Below, one piece after another: positions 35,709 through 45,459 of a stretch of DNA of 64,000 nucleotides. The position numbers were made by a program, and so were the translations under genes. The stretch lies in contig NZ_JAHLQL010000001.1 in NCBI RefSeq assembly GCF_018919175.1, forward strand, positions 744,001 through 808,000, given 5' to 3'. Under the pieces are notes generated by a model, which did not search any database, was not told the DNA's origin, and saw nothing but the letters and a program-made list of their open reading frames with translations. This stretch comes from Clostridium simiarum (lineage in GTDB: Bacteria; Bacillota; Clostridia; Clostridiales; Clostridiaceae). Position 1 is the first letter of the stretch; each line of letters starts with the position of its first letter.

Positions 35709-37742
35709 TCAATTAAAACAAATATATTTAGAACTACTTTCTAAATACTTCATAATTTCTTCTCTTAAATTCTTATCTAAAGAAGAGTTGCTGTTTATAA
35801 TTCTTCTCCCCTCTTCGTTAGCAATTTTAAAAAGTTCTATATCTTCCATGATATCTGCTAATATTAATCCCGTCTCCCCATGTTGCCTTATTCCGAAAAG
35901 TTCCCCTGAACCTCTTAATTTTAAATCCTGTTCTGCGATATAAAACCCATCATTGCTCTCAGTCATAATCATCATTCTTTTTTTAGTTGTATTAGATTTT
36001 GCCTCTCCAATAAGTAAACAATAAGATTTATGCTTACCTCTCCCTACCCTTCCTCTTAACTGATGGAGCTGCGAAAGACCAAACCTTTCTGCATTTTCTA
36101 TAACCATTACTGTAGCATTAGGCACATTTACTCCAACTTCTATAACTGTAGTAGAAAGTAGAACAGATATATCTCCATTCTTAAATTTACTCATTATCTC
36201 TTCTTTTAAAGCTCCCTTCATCTTCCCATGCAGTATCTCTACAGAAATTTCTTTAAAATAGGTTTCTTTTAATTCTTCATATAGTTTATTTACAGAATTA
36301 AGTGGTAAATCTTCATTTTCTTCAATAAGAGGACAAACTATATAAGCCTGCCTTCCATTACTTATTTCTTGTAATAAAAATTTATATACATAATCTCTTT
36401 GACTTTGATTATAGAATACTGTGTCTATCTTCTGTCGTCCTGGAGGTAACTCATCTATAATAGAAACATCTAAATCCCCATATAAGTATAAAGCCAAGGT
36501 CCTAGGTATAGGAGTTGCAGTCATAACCAAAACATCTGCCATACCTTCTTTGTTTATTAATTTACTTCTTTGATGTACTCCAAATCTATGTTGCTCATCT
36601 GTTATTATCATACCTAATTTTCTTGTTTCTACATCATCCTCAATTAGTGCGTGTGTACCTACTACTATCATAGCATCGCCACTTCTTAACTTGTTTTTTA
36701 TACTGTCTTTCTCTTTTGCAGGTGTACCTCCTGTAAGTAATTCTATTTCTATATTGAAATCGCCTAGTAGTTTTTTACATTCATCATAATGCTGTTTAGC
36801 AAGAATTTCAGTAGGAGCCATAAATAAAGCTTGATAACCATTTTTAACCACATTAAACATGGCTATTATAGCTATTATAGTTTTACCACTTCCTACATCT
36901 CCCTGTACCAATCTATTCATAGGATAAGATCTTTTTTCATCCATAAGAATTTCCCTTATAGTTCTACTTTGAGCTTCTGTAAGGCTAAATGGTAAGCTAT
37001 CTTTCAATTCACTTAAGGATTTATCCATTTTAAATGAAATACCCAACGTATCAGATTGAAGTTTTTTCTTTAACATTAATATCTTTAGAGAATAAGTGAA
37101 TAGTTCCTGAAATTTCAATCTATCCTTAGCATGATTTAAACTATTCATGTCCTTTGGAAAATGTATATTTCTAATAGCGCTATCTAAAGACATAAAGTTA
37201 TATTTTTTTAATAATTCTAAAGGTAAATTTTCTTTTATCTCTATATTATCTAAAATTGTGTTTATTAATTTTAATATGATTTTATTTGTTAGATTATCTT
37301 TAAGCACATATTTAGAGACAATGTTACCACTTTTAAGATCCTTACTACCTATAACAGGGTTTATCACATCTAAGATATCACCTTGTTTTTTATAACTACC
37401 TAATAATATATATTCTTCACCTATATTAAACTGTTTTTTTATATAAGGCTGATTAAACCATTTTCCTATAACTTTCATATTTTTATATTTAAAAATTAGG
37501 GTAGTTAGATGTTTGCCCGTTCTAGTTCTAATATCACTTTTAACTCCTTGAAAAATGCAATTTAACACCAACTTCTCTTTTTCAAAGTTTTCTTCCCAAA
37601 TAATATCATTATTAACAAATTCATATTCCCTTGGAAAATATAAAAGAAGATCCATCATAGTAAATATTCCACATCGATTAAGAGTCTCCTTTGTTTTTTT
37701 TCCTACACCTTTTAATTCTCCTATATCTTTATAAAGATTCAT
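35709..37742 (-). CDS. recG: ATP-dependent DNA helicase RecG
   Basis: About 677 residues. RecG remodels stalled forks and branch-migrates Holliday junctions. An N-terminal wedge/OB domain precedes helicase motifs: Walker A GDVGSGKT, DEQHRFG (DEAH-type), TATPIPRT, and the C-terminal RGRVGRGKHKSYC and GEAKSN motifs. The frame extends three codons to a GTG within the ribosome site; ATG 37742 after GAGGTGTTATTT is preferred. It follows yloV across a terminator, as in Bacillus. Confidence 0.96.
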   Translation of the reverse strand: MNLYKDIGELKGVGKKTKETLNRCGIFTMMDLLLYFPREYEFVNNDIIWEENFEKEKLVLNCIFQGVKSDIRTRTGKHLTTLIFKYKNMKVIGKWFNQPYIKKQFNIGEEYILLGSYKKQGDILDVINPVIGSKDLKSGNIVSKYVLKDNLTNKIILKLINTILDNIEIKENLPLELLKKYNFMSLDSAIRNIHFPKDMNSLNHAKDRLKFQELFTYSLKILMLKKKLQSDTLGISFKMDKSLSELKDSLPFSLTEAQSRTIREILMDEKRSYPMNRLVQGDVGSGKTIIAIIAMFNVVKNGYQALFMAPTEILAKQHYDECKKLLGDFNIEIELLTGGTPAKEKDSIKNKLRSGDAMIVVGTHALIEDDVETRKLGMIITDEQHRFGVHQRSKLINKEGMADVLVMTATPIPRTLALYLYGDLDVSIIDELPPGRQKIDTVFYNQSQRDYVYKFLLQEISNGRQAYIVCPLIEENEDLPLNSVNKLYEELKETYFKEISVEILHGKMKGALKEEIMSKFKNGDISVLLSTTVIEVGVNVPNATVMVIENAERFGLSQLHQLRGRVGRGKHKSYCLLIGEAKSNTTKKRMMIMTESNDGFYIAEQDLKLRGSGELFGIRQHGETGLILADIMEDIELFKIANEEGRRIINSNSSLDKNLREEIMKYLESSSKYICFN

Positions 37743-37760
37743 AAATAACACCTCATAATA

Positions 37761-37782
37761 AAAAAAGCCCGAAGGCTTTTTT
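37761..37782 (-). terminator. Terminator after yloV with a UUCG loop
   Basis: Transcript-sense AAAAAAGCC-TTCG-GGCTTTTTT: a 9-bp stem capped by a UUCG tetraloop, followed by a run of T. A textbook terminator. Confidence 0.9.
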
Positions 37783-37784
37783 AA

Positions 37785-39404
37785 TTATTCTACTGAAATT
37801 ATAAAGTAATATAAAGGTTGCTTTCCTTCATAGCATTGTATATCTAAATCCTCGTATATTCCCTCTAACTTCTTAGCAAATTCTTCTACTTTATTTTTAT
37901 CGCAGTCACTTCCGTAGAATAAAGTTATTAAGGACTTATCCTCATCTACCATTTTCCCTAATAAACTTTCTGTAACCTCAAAAACCTCACTGCCTACCTC
38001 TTTAATCTTTCCTTCTACTATTCCTAGTATATTACCTTCTTTTATTTCAATTCCATCCATTTCAGTATCACGAACAGCATAGGTTACAGAACCTGTAGTA
38101 ACAGATTCTATGCTTTCTTTCATAACCTCTACATTTTCTTCAACTTCAATATCAGGATTAAACATTGTTACACAAGTTATCCCTTGAGGAATACTTTTTG
38201 TAGGTAGTACAATTACATTTTTCTCTGCTAATTCTGCTGCTTGAGTTGCTGACATAATTATATTTTTATTATTTGGTAATATAAATACATTTTCAGCATT
38301 TACTTTTTCTATACTTTGTACTATTTCCTGAGTACTAGGATTCATTGTTTGACCACCTTCTATAACGTAGTCTACACCTAAATCTTTAAATATATGTTCT
38401 ATTCCTTCTCCCATTGCCACTGAAATAAATCCATACTTTTTCAATTCTTCTTTAGGCTCCTCTTTATACTCTTGTTCTACTATAAGACTTCTATGTTCTT
38501 CTCTCATATTGTCTATTTTAATTTTTGAAAGTTCACCTAAAGCTACAGCTCTTGATAAAACTGCTCCAGGATCATTAGTGTGTATGTGAACTTTAATTAC
38601 GTCATCATATCCAACTACTATCATTGAATCTCCAAAAGATTCAATATTATTCTTGAAACTTTCAGCTTTATCTGCATCTCCTAAAATTATAAATTCAGTA
38701 CAATATCCAAACTTAATATCATGATCTACAAGATTATTGGCAGCAGAAGTCTTTGACTCAGCAAAATTAACATCCCCAATTGTAGCCTTGACATCATCTC
38801 TTAAGCCTTCATAAATTCCTTTTAATATTATTAATAATCCCATACCACCAGAGTCAACAACTTTAGCACTTTTTAGCACTGGAAGCATATCTGGAGTTTT
38901 ATTTAAGGCATCTTCAGCAGACTTACAAACATCTTCCATAAGCTTTGTAATATCTGTATTTCTGCTTTTTACTGCACTTTCACCAGCCACTCTTACTATA
39001 GTTAGAATTGTTCCTTCTATAGGTCTCATTACTGCCTTGTATGCGGACTTACTACCTTCCATAAGACTTTCTGCAAATTCTTCAGCATTTACTACATCTT
39101 TACCTTCTAAACCCTTTGCAATACCTCTTAATATTTGGGAAAGTATAACCCCTGAATTACCTCTAGCACCCATTAGGGCACCCTTAGCTAATTTTTTTGA
39201 AACCTCACCTATAGACTCAGAATTCATATTTTCAATTTCTTTTACTGCAGCTTTAAAAGTCATTGACATGTTAGTCCCTGTGTCTCCATCAGGTACTGGA
39301 AATACATTTAAAGAGTTGACAAATTCTTTTTGCTCTTCTAATCTGTTACTGGCATTCACCATTATATTATAAAAATGCTCACCATTTATTTTTAAATATT
39401 TCAT
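37785..39404 (-). CDS. DAK2-domain fatty acid kinase family protein (YloV/FakA-like)
   Basis: A 539-residue protein of the FakA family. The N-terminal DAK2 kinase domain has PVPDGDTGTNM, the Asp cluster that binds ATP-Mg, and GARGNSGVILSQILRG near residue 80. The middle domain and the C-terminal DegV-like cysteine-containing part follow. FakA phosphorylates fatty acids presented by FakB, feeding exogenous lipid into PlsX/PlsY. It overlaps no gene and lies 13 bases after yloU, the standard yloU-yloV pair. Confidence 0.9.
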   Translation of the reverse strand: MKYLKINGEHFYNIMVNASNRLEEQKEFVNSLNVFPVPDGDTGTNMSMTFKAAVKEIENMNSESIGEVSKKLAKGALMGARGNSGVILSQILRGIAKGLEGKDVVNAEEFAESLMEGSKSAYKAVMRPIEGTILTIVRVAGESAVKSRNTDITKLMEDVCKSAEDALNKTPDMLPVLKSAKVVDSGGMGLLIILKGIYEGLRDDVKATIGDVNFAESKTSAANNLVDHDIKFGYCTEFIILGDADKAESFKNNIESFGDSMIVVGYDDVIKVHIHTNDPGAVLSRAVALGELSKIKIDNMREEHRSLIVEQEYKEEPKEELKKYGFISVAMGEGIEHIFKDLGVDYVIEGGQTMNPSTQEIVQSIEKVNAENVFILPNNKNIIMSATQAAELAEKNVIVLPTKSIPQGITCVTMFNPDIEVEENVEVMKESIESVTTGSVTYAVRDTEMDGIEIKEGNILGIVEGKIKEVGSEVFEVTESLLGKMVDEDKSLITLFYGSDCDKNKVEEFAKKLEGIYEDLDIQCYEGKQPLYYFIISVE

Positions 39405-39417
39405 TTAAGCAAACCTC

Positions 39418-39765
39418 CTAGACTCTGACACCTTGAACATTTACAGTTATACATAAAACCTTTAGCCCTGTATAGCTCTCTACATTGTATCTTATTCTTT
39501 GAATTATATTATTAGCTATAACTGATATTTTAGTTCCATATTCTAGTACTACAAATAGTTCTATGGTCAATTCATCATTTTTATAATTAATCTTAACACC
39601 TTTACCTAAATTCTCAACCTTTAGTAATTCCCACAAACCGTCAGCAGCATTTTTTGAAGCCATACCAACTACACCATAACATTCCATAGTGGATAATCCT
39701 ACTATGTTAGCTATAACCTCATCTGAATATTCTATATTACCATGTTCGTTAGAAATTCCTATCAT
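39418..39765 (-). CDS. yloU: Asp23/Gls24 family protein YloU
   Basis: A 115-residue alkaline-shock/Gls24-like protein with family blocks EVIANIVGLSTMECYGVVGM and a C-terminal YTGLKVLCITVNVQGV. It has no transmembrane helix. Homologues sit on the membrane and influence envelope stress. The ATG at 39765 follows AAGGAGGATTATAT. A promoter lies about 35 bases upstream, divergent from that of rpmB. Confidence 0.92.
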   Translation of the reverse strand: MIGISNEHGNIEYSDEVIANIVGLSTMECYGVVGMASKNAADGLWELLKVENLGKGVKINYKNDELTIELFVVLEYGTKISVIANNIIQRIRYNVESYTGLKVLCITVNVQGVRV

Positions 39766-39798
39766 ATATAATCCTCCTTGATTAATTCCATATAGTAT

Positions 39799-39827
39799 AT
39801 TCTATATTAATTGAATAATTTATTCAA
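39799..39827 (-). promoter_or_regulatory. Candidate promoter for yloU-yloV
   Basis: On the minus strand, TTGAAT (39827-39822), 17 bases and TAGAAT (39804-39799). Confidence 0.55.
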
Positions 39828-39877
39828 GAAAATTAAAGATTTTAATTACTTTATTTACTAATAAGTTTATATTTTAC

Positions 39878-39906
39878 TTGCACAAAATATGAATATTTGA
39901 TAGAAT
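39878..39906 (+). promoter_or_regulatory. Promoter for rpmB
   Basis: On the plus strand, TTGCAC, 17 bases and TAGAAT, about 55 bases before the rpmB start. It is arranged back-to-back with the yloU promoter. Confidence 0.6.
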
Positions 39907-39962
39907 ATTATTTGTGCTAAATGAAGAATATTATCTTCTAAGGTTAGAGGAGGTGTTTTACA

Positions 39963-40154
39963 ATGTCAAGAAGATGTGAATATTGCAATAAAGGTGTTAT
40001 GTCAGGTGTTCAATACAGCCATTCACACCGTCAATCAAAAAGAAAATGGGCTCCAAATGTAAAGAGAATAAAAGCAATAGTTAATGGAACTCCAAAGACT
40101 GTTCATGTTTGTACAAGATGCCTTCGTTCAGGTAAGGTTGAAAGAGCGATATAA
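39963..40154 (+). CDS. rpmB: 50S ribosomal protein L28
   Basis: A 63-residue protein on the plus strand. Two CxxC motifs (CEYC near residue 5, CTRC near residue 51) make this the zinc-binding form; the rest matches L28 (SHRQSKRKWAPNVKRI). The ATG at 39963 follows AGAGGAGGTGTTTTACA. It lies divergent from yloU and convergent with spoVM, as in Bacillus. Confidence 0.97.
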   Translation: MSRRCEYCNKGVMSGVQYSHSHRQSKRKWAPNVKRIKAIVNGTPKTVHVCTRCLRSGKVERAI

Positions 40155-40159
40155 TAAAT

Positions 40160-40195
40160 AAAAAATGCAGTTGTACTTAAGCAATTGCATTTTTT
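40160..40195 (+). terminator. Terminator after rpmB
   Basis: 14-bp stem (40160-40173 with 40182-40195, one G-T pair) and an 8-base loop ending in TTTTTT. It probably also serves spoVM on the minus strand, whose stop codon lies nine bases away. Confidence 0.85.
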
Positions 40196-40203
40196 ATTTA
40201 TTA

Positions 40204-40275
40204 TTATTTACTTTTTTTAAATAATTTTAATAGATTAGATAAAAACTTAGGTAATTTTATTGCCACTATCTTCAT
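40204..40275 (-). CDS. spoVM: Stage V sporulation protein M
   Basis: A 23-codon gene whose product shares the core IKLPKFL with the 26-residue Bacillus SpoVM and is equally amphipathic, with a Lys-rich tail. SpoVM recognises the curved forespore membrane and anchors SpoIVA to start coat assembly. AAGGAGG lies six bases before the ATG at 40275. The place, between rpmB and the thiN-rpe-rsgA-prkC set, is exactly that in Bacillus, which strongly supports the call. It is easily missed because of its size. Confidence 0.9.
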   Translation of the reverse strand: MKIVAIKLPKFLSNLLKLFKKSK

Positions 40276-40350
40276 ATTACCCTCCTTAAAATAGCTCTTA
40301 CTCAAAGATTAACTCTTAATATATAATTCTAGTGTTTAAATTGTAATCTT

Positions 40351-40530
40351 CTATTTTTTGCTATCGAAAAGATACCATCCACAATAGACGAGACCTCCTC
40401 CTATAGCTAAAAGCCATCCCCACAAGGGCATTAATACTGATAATACCATACCTAATCCAACACAACCTACTACTATTCCAAGTATTTTTTTCTTATGACA
40501 TAGTTTAGACAAATTAATCACCAGAAACAT
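40351..40530 (-). CDS. Predicted small membrane protein (59 residues) between thiN and spoVM
   Basis: Two hydrophobic segments (ILGIVVGCVGLGMVLSVL and WGWLLAIGGGLVYCGWYLF) flank a short MP turn, with a basic N terminus (KLCHKKK) and DSKK tail, so a membrane hairpin is likely. ATG 40530 has GGAG four bases before it; TTG at codon 7 is a possible alternative start. It lies between thiN and spoVM, and the first codons fall inside an inverted repeat (40511-40581). I do not recognise a family with known function; its position suggests, but does not prove, a sporulation role. Confidence 0.65.
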   Translation of the reverse strand: MFLVINLSKLCHKKKILGIVVGCVGLGMVLSVLMPLWGWLLAIGGGLVYCGWYLFDSKK

Positions 40531-40581
40531 ATTGCTCCAATAATCATTATATTACAGCAAACTGTCTTTGGTGATTAATTT
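40511..40581 (-). repeat. Inverted repeat spanning the start of the 59-residue gene
   Basis: The 12-base arms 40511-40522 and 40570-40581 are perfect reverse complements (13 with the next pair), separated by 47 bases. In the transcript the stem would enclose the ribosome site and ATG of the small gene, so it could control translation. Confidence 0.55.
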
Positions 40582-40624
40582 TATTCTAATTATTTTATCT
40601 TTTATTAGAGCTTAAATTAATAAA

Positions 40625-41260
40625 TCAATCTTTTGAGTATAATACTATAACTATACCTTTTTCAAAGCTAATACTTATATCATTATTTAAAAACTCATTG
40701 GATACCGTAACAGGATCTCCTAAGTTAAGAGTATAGTTCCTAAGTTCATATTTTGCATCATATATATTAAACCCCTTAACTGCTTCTCCAAAAGCTTGAA
40801 AAGAAATCATTTGACCTTTCTCACCTTTGAATTTGCAACTTTTGTCAGTTAAGAATATACAATTATTATCATCTTTTATATAAGCTTCTATTCCTTCTTT
40901 TAAGCATCTTCTTAAAAGTCCTATATTTGCGAGAACATGATCTAGTCTACTTCCAGTACAACCTAAAAAAACTATCTCTTCTGATTGCTTTTCTATAGCT
41001 TTTAAAAGTGCTAGTTCAGTATCTGTAAAATCTTTTTCTACTGGATATACATCAATAAACTCTAAATTGTTTTTAAAATACATTAAAACATCCTTATCAA
41101 TAGAATCAAAATCCCCTAATAAAATATTAGGTTTGATCCCATATTTGTAAAGCACCTCTGCACCTTTATCCGCTCCAATAATAAAATCACAATCTTTTGT
41201 TTCCTTACTAATTAAGTCAAAAGACGGAGCTTTACCTCCTGAAACTATAACTGTTTTCAT
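40625..41260 (-). CDS. thiN: Thiamine pyrophosphokinase
   Basis: A 211-residue enzyme that makes thiamine diphosphate from thiamine and ATP. The N-terminal Rossmann domain has [18 protein letters not shown] and LLGDFDSID with the catalytic Asp cluster; [13 protein letters not shown] follows, and a C-terminal beta barrel ends the protein. Its ATG overlaps the rpe stop as ATGA, so the two are translationally coupled. The order rsgA-rpe-thiN matches Bacillus. Confidence 0.94.
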   Translation of the reverse strand: MKTVIVSGGKAPSFDLISKETKDCDFIIGADKGAEVLYKYGIKPNILLGDFDSIDKDVLMYFKNNLEFIDVYPVEKDFTDTELALLKAIEKQSEEIVFLGCTGSRLDHVLANIGLLRRCLKEGIEAYIKDDNNCIFLTDKSCKFKGEKGQMISFQAFGEAVKGFNIYDAKYELRNYTLNLGDPVTVSNEFLNNDISISFEKGIVIVLYSKD

Positions 41261-41910
41261 TTTGCGGCCTCTTTAAGTGCCTTTATGTTTTCTTCTATGT
41301 TATCTCCTCTAAAAACAGCTGATCCAGCAACTACTATGTCAGCTCCATTATTTGTAATAGAATAAATATTTGATGTATCTATTCCACCATCTACCTCTAT
41401 GAATATGTCTTTGTCTCTTTCTATTATCATGTTCTTTAAGTCTTTAACTTTATTATCACAATATTTTATATATTTTTGACCGCCAAATCCAGGATTTACA
41501 GACATTATTAATACCATATCTAATTCATCTAATATGTTTTCTAATACACTAACAGGAGTAGCTGGATTTAAAGCCACTGCGGCTTTAACACCAAAGCTTT
41601 TTATGTAGCTAATAGTTCTATCTAAATGCCTTTCAGCTTCATAATGCACTGTAATAATATCTGCTCCTGCCTCAGCAAAGTCCTTTATATACTTAGAAGG
41701 CTCTTCAATCATAAGATGAACATCAAAAATCTTTTTTGTATAAGGTCTTATAGCTTTAATTATGGGCATTCCAAAGCTAATATTGGGCACAAATCTCCCA
41801 TCCATAACATCTATATGTATAATATCTGCCTCACTTTTATCAAGCCTTCCAATATGTTCTCCTAATTTAGCAAAATCTGCTGATAATATCGAAGGTGCTA
41901 TTTTTACCAT
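41257..41910 (-). CDS. rpe: Ribulose-phosphate 3-epimerase
   Basis: A 217-residue TIM-barrel enzyme of the pentose phosphate pathway interconverting ribulose 5-phosphate and xylulose 5-phosphate. It begins [32 protein letters not shown] carries metal-binding His and Asp, and [10 protein letters not shown] plus [10 protein letters not shown] are intact. It overlaps rsgA by 7 bases and thiN by 4. Confidence 0.97.
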   Translation of the reverse strand: MVKIAPSILSADFAKLGEHIGRLDKSEADIIHIDVMDGRFVPNISFGMPIIKAIRPYTKKIFDVHLMIEEPSKYIKDFAEAGADIITVHYEAERHLDRTISYIKSFGVKAAVALNPATPVSVLENILDELDMVLIMSVNPGFGGQKYIKYCDNKVKDLKNMIIERDKDIFIEVDGGIDTSNIYSITNNGADIVVAGSAVFRGDNIEENIKALKEAAK

Positions 41911-42773
41911 TTTTTCTTTCTCCCTTCCATTATTTCTTCTAAAGTTTTAGTATAAAAGTCATATCTAAACTTACTTATATTCCCACTGTCTACAGCTTCT
42001 TTAATTTTACAACCTGGTTCCTTATAGTGCAAACAAGAATTAAATTTACATTTTGATAAATAGGCTTCAAAATCTGGAAAGCAGTACTGTAATTCTTCTT
42101 TAGATATAAAATTTATATCTAAAGTGGAGAATCCTGGAGTATCTACTAAAAAACCTTCCTCTAGTTGTATTAATTCGCTGTGTCTTGTAGTATGTTTCCC
42201 TCTTCCAATTTTTTCACTTACTTCACCAGTCTCCATTTTATGGTTTTCACTTAAACTATTCAGTATTGTTGACTTGCCAACTCCAGAGGGTCCACATAAT
42301 ACTGTTACATTATCTTTTAATCTTTCCTTAAGAAGTTCTAAACCCTTTTCCTCTTTTGCATTTATAAACAAAACTTCATAACCCAAATTATTCATAGTAT
42401 TTTTAATTTGATTATATTGATCTTCTGAGCATAGGTCAATTTTATTTATACATATTACTGATTTTATGTTATTGTACTCACAAAGTAATATAAATCTATT
42501 TAAAAGCTCTAAGTTTAAATCTGGATTTTTAATGGCAAATACTATAAAGGCCTGACTTACATTGGCTACCATAGGTCTTATAAGTTCAGAACTTCTTTCC
42601 TTAATCTCTTCTATTACACCTTTGCCATTCTTAACTGTTATCTCCACCTTGTCACCAACTATAGGGGTAAGTTCATTAAATCTGAACTTCCCCCTTGCTT
42701 TACATTCAACTACTCCCTCTTGGGTCTTTATATAATAGAATCCTCCGATGCCTTTTATAATTATACCTTTCAT
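41904..42773 (-). CDS. rsgA: Small ribosomal subunit biogenesis GTPase RsgA
   Basis: About 289 residues. RsgA (CpgA/YloQ) is a circularly permuted GTPase that checks the 30S decoding centre. An N-terminal OB fold is followed by NKIDL (G4, near residue 110), GPSGVGKST (G1, residues 161-169) and DTPGFST (G3), then a C-terminal zinc knuckle ([14 protein letters not shown]). The open frame begins at 42785 with its own ribosome site inside; ATG 42773, five bases after GGAGG, gives [10 protein letters not shown]. It follows prkC by 22 bases. Confidence 0.95.
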   Translation of the reverse strand: MKGIIIKGIGGFYYIKTQEGVVECKARGKFRFNELTPIVGDKVEITVKNGKGVIEEIKERSSELIRPMVANVSQAFIVFAIKNPDLNLELLNRFILLCEYNNIKSVICINKIDLCSEDQYNQIKNTMNNLGYEVLFINAKEEKGLELLKERLKDNVTVLCGPSGVGKSTILNSLSENHKMETGEVSEKIGRGKHTTRHSELIQLEEGFLVDTPGFSTLDINFISKEELQYCFPDFEAYLSKCKFNSCLHYKEPGCKIKEAVDSGNISKFRYDFYTKTLEEIMEGRKKKW

Positions 42774-42795
42774 CTGTTCCTCCATTAATGATAGA

Positions 42796-44727
42796 TTATG
42801 GGTTAGGTTTTTGTGGCGGATTTACTGGGTTTTGATTGTTATTATTGTTGTTATTTCCTTGTTCAGGTTTTTTAGCTGATACAATCGTAACAGTTCCTCC
42901 TGATACCACTTCATTAACATCTATCTTTTCAATTGTGTCTTCAGCTCCAAATCCATTAGGGTTCAAACCTATACCTCTTTGAGCTAAAATTTCTTGTGCT
43001 TCTTTTACTTTTTTACCTACTATGTCTCCCACCTTTATCTTTTCTGGCTCTTTATAAACATAATACTTTATATTAATGGTTGAACCTTCTTTTACCTCTA
43101 TACCAGGTTCTATGGATTGATAATATACCCTTTGATCTTTAGATTTATCACTAGTTTCTTCCGTACTCTTATTTATATTCAACTTAGCATTCCTTAATGC
43201 ACCTTCAGCATCTTGTATGTTAGCACCTGTAACCTTTGGTACCTTTGTTACCTTTATTTCTTGCCCTTTACTTATAACCAAATTAACTTTTGTGCCTTTT
43301 TCTACCTGTTTATCTGCTTCCGGATCCTGTTTTATAATAGAGTCCTTAGCAACTGTATCACTAAATGCAGAATCTATATTTCCAACTTCAAGATTATAAG
43401 TTGCTAATATATCCTTAGCATCTTTCAAATCTACGCCTTTAAGGTCTGGTACTTTTATTGTAGGTACTCCTCCACTTACAATAACCCTTACTATATCTCC
43501 CTCTTTTGCTACTTCTCCCTCTTTTGGATTAGAGTCAATTACTGTACCTTCTGGTTTATCACTTTTATCTGTTCCAACTACTTCCATCTTTAATTTACCA
43601 TCTTCAAGCACTTTTTTAGCTTCCTCTTTAGATAAACCCATGATTTTAGGCACTGTTAACTCTTTAGCTTCTTGCTTTGGTTTAGTAGATCTATCTATTA
43701 AATAAGCACTTAATACACCTAAAGATATAACCAACACACCTATTAAAGACAATATAATTGCTTTTTTACTTTTCTTTGATAACCCCTTTTCCGATATTTC
43801 ACTCTTATCATTGCTATCAGATTCTTCATAAACTAAATCTTCAGTTACAGGATCCATTATTCTAGTGAAATCATTATCTACATTGTTATAAATTATCTCT
43901 GAATTAGGATTCTTTTGTATTTTAATTAAATCACTTAAAATATCCTTAATACTTTGATATCTCTTTATAGGCTCTTTTTCTATAGCTTTTAATATTAACT
44001 TATTTAAACTCTCCGGTATGTTTTCCACTATCTGCTTTGGTGGAACTACAGGTTCTTGTATATGCTTCAAAGCCACAGAAACGGGACTCTCAGCATCAAA
44101 AGGTACTCTTCCTGTAACCATTTCATATAATACTATTCCTAAAGAATAAATATCAGTTCTAACATCTACGTATGTACCTTTTGCTTGCTCTGGAGAGAAA
44201 TAATGAGCAGAGCCTAATATTTTTTTAGAGTTTGTTATGGTGGTAGAATCTGGTGATTTAGCTATACCAAAGTCTGTAACTTTAACAATACCATCTTCTG
44301 TTACCAATATATTTTGAGGTTTTACATCCCTATGAATTATATTGTTTCTGTGAGCACAATCCAAAGCTCTTGCAATTTGTGTAGCATAATCTAAAACTCT
44401 TTCATAAGGCAATCTTCCATTTTCTCTAATAACCTCTTTTAAAGTTTTTCCCTTTACGTATTCCATAACAATATAGTTTATATCTCCTTGGGTACCTACA
44501 TCAAAAATATTAACTATATTGTTATCGGATAAATTGGCAATAGCCGTTGCCTCTTTCTTAAATTTATCAACTAATTCACTATCAGATACAAACTCTTTTT
44601 TTAATATTTTTACAGCATCAAATCTATTAAGCTTATGGCATTTTGCCTTATAAACCTCGGCCATTCCTCCCTCTCCAATTTTTTCTATGAGCTCATATCT
44701 ATCACCTAATATTGTTCCTATCATCAT
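42796..44727 (-). CDS. prkC: PASTA-domain Ser/Thr protein kinase PrkC
   Basis: About 643 residues. The cytoplasmic kinase domain has a glycine loop, the catalytic Lys40, HRDVKPQNI (Asp134) and DFGIAKS (Asp152). A membrane helix near residues 323-345 leads to three extracellular PASTA repeats (about 355-420, 421-490 and 492-562) and a fourth, weaker one. PASTA domains bind muropeptides; the kinase drives spore germination and wall responses. A tail of eight Asn in a row and Pro ends it. Start ATG 44727 follows GGAGGAGAGCATA; it overlaps prpC by 26 bases. Confidence 0.95.
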   Translation of the reverse strand: MMIGTILGDRYELIEKIGEGGMAEVYKAKCHKLNRFDAVKILKKEFVSDSELVDKFKKEATAIANLSDNNIVNIFDVGTQGDINYIVMEYVKGKTLKEVIRENGRLPYERVLDYATQIARALDCAHRNNIIHRDVKPQNILVTEDGIVKVTDFGIAKSPDSTTITNSKKILGSAHYFSPEQAKGTYVDVRTDIYSLGIVLYEMVTGRVPFDAESPVSVALKHIQEPVVPPKQIVENIPESLNKLILKAIEKEPIKRYQSIKDILSDLIKIQKNPNSEIIYNNVDNDFTRIMDPVTEDLVYEESDSNDKSEISEKGLSKKSKKAIILSLIGVLVISLGVLSAYLIDRSTKPKQEAKELTVPKIMGLSKEEAKKVLEDGKLKMEVVGTDKSDKPEGTVIDSNPKEGEVAKEGDIVRVIVSGGVPTIKVPDLKGVDLKDAKDILATYNLEVGNIDSAFSDTVAKDSIIKQDPEADKQVEKGTKVNLVISKGQEIKVTKVPKVTGANIQDAEGALRNAKLNINKSTEETSDKSKDQRVYYQSIEPGIEVKEGSTINIKYYVYKEPEKIKVGDIVGKKVKEAQEILAQRGIGLNPNGFGAEDTIEKIDVNEVVSGGTVTIVSAKKPEQGNNNNNNNQNPVNPPQKPNP

Positions 44728-45457
44728 TATGCTCTCCTCCAACTAAAATTAAGGATATGTTATCTCGTCCTCCACGTTTTTTAGCTTCTTCAACTATATG
44801 TTTACATAGTTCTTCGTAACTTTCACAAGTACTTTCTACGATCATATAGACCAGTTCTTCTTTTGAAATTTCATTAGTTACCCCATCTGAGCATAATAAT
44901 ATTGCATCAAAATGTTTATTTGAAATATCAAATACATCTATATCTATATCTAAATAAGTCCCTACTGCTCTTGTAATTATATTTTTATTAGGATGATGAG
45001 CTGCTTCACTTTCTGTGATACTTCCATCATCTATAAGTTCTTGAACTAAAGAATGATCTTTAGTTATTTTAATTATATTATTTTTTTCTAGTATAAAGCA
45101 ACTGCTATCACCTACATTTGCCACTAGAACTTTATTTTTATATATAATACAAGCAGTTATAGTAGTTCCCATACCTTTATATACCTCGTCTTTATGGGAA
45201 AGATTGAATACTTTTTCATTTGCATAAATTATAGCTTTTTTTAATTCATTCTCCAAGTCTTCTTCAGAAATATCCTCTTTTAATTTAAAATAATCTGTTA
45301 TACTCTCTACAGCAATCTTACTTGCTACCTCGCCTGCATTATGTCCTCCCATACCGTCAGCCACAATAAATAATTTTATATCTTCACTGATTAAGGTTCC
45401 AATATAGTCTTCGTTTAAACTTCTTACATTACCTACATCAGTCATCATTCCCACCAT
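44702..45457 (-). CDS. prpC: PP2C-type protein phosphatase PrpC (Stp)
   Basis: About 251 residues. It reverses phosphorylation by PrkC. Motifs for the metal-binding aspartates are VRSLNEDYIG, VADGMGGHNAGEVAS, VANVGDSSCFI and LCSDGVTNEI, then GGRDNISLILV. Start ATG 45457 follows GAGGGGTGCTAATA; the open frame extends to 45466 inside the ribosome site. The 3' end overlaps prkC by 26 bases, the usual coupled phosphatase-kinase pair, and it follows rlmN directly. Confidence 0.95.
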   Translation of the reverse strand: MVGMMTDVGNVRSLNEDYIGTLISEDIKLFIVADGMGGHNAGEVASKIAVESITDYFKLKEDISEEDLENELKKAIIYANEKVFNLSHKDEVYKGMGTTITACIIYKNKVLVANVGDSSCFILEKNNIIKITKDHSLVQELIDDGSITESEAAHHPNKNIITRAVGTYLDIDIDVFDISNKHFDAILLCSDGVTNEISKEELVYMIVESTCESYEELCKHIVEEAKKRGGRDNISLILVGGEHNDDRNNIR

Positions 45458-45459
45458 TA

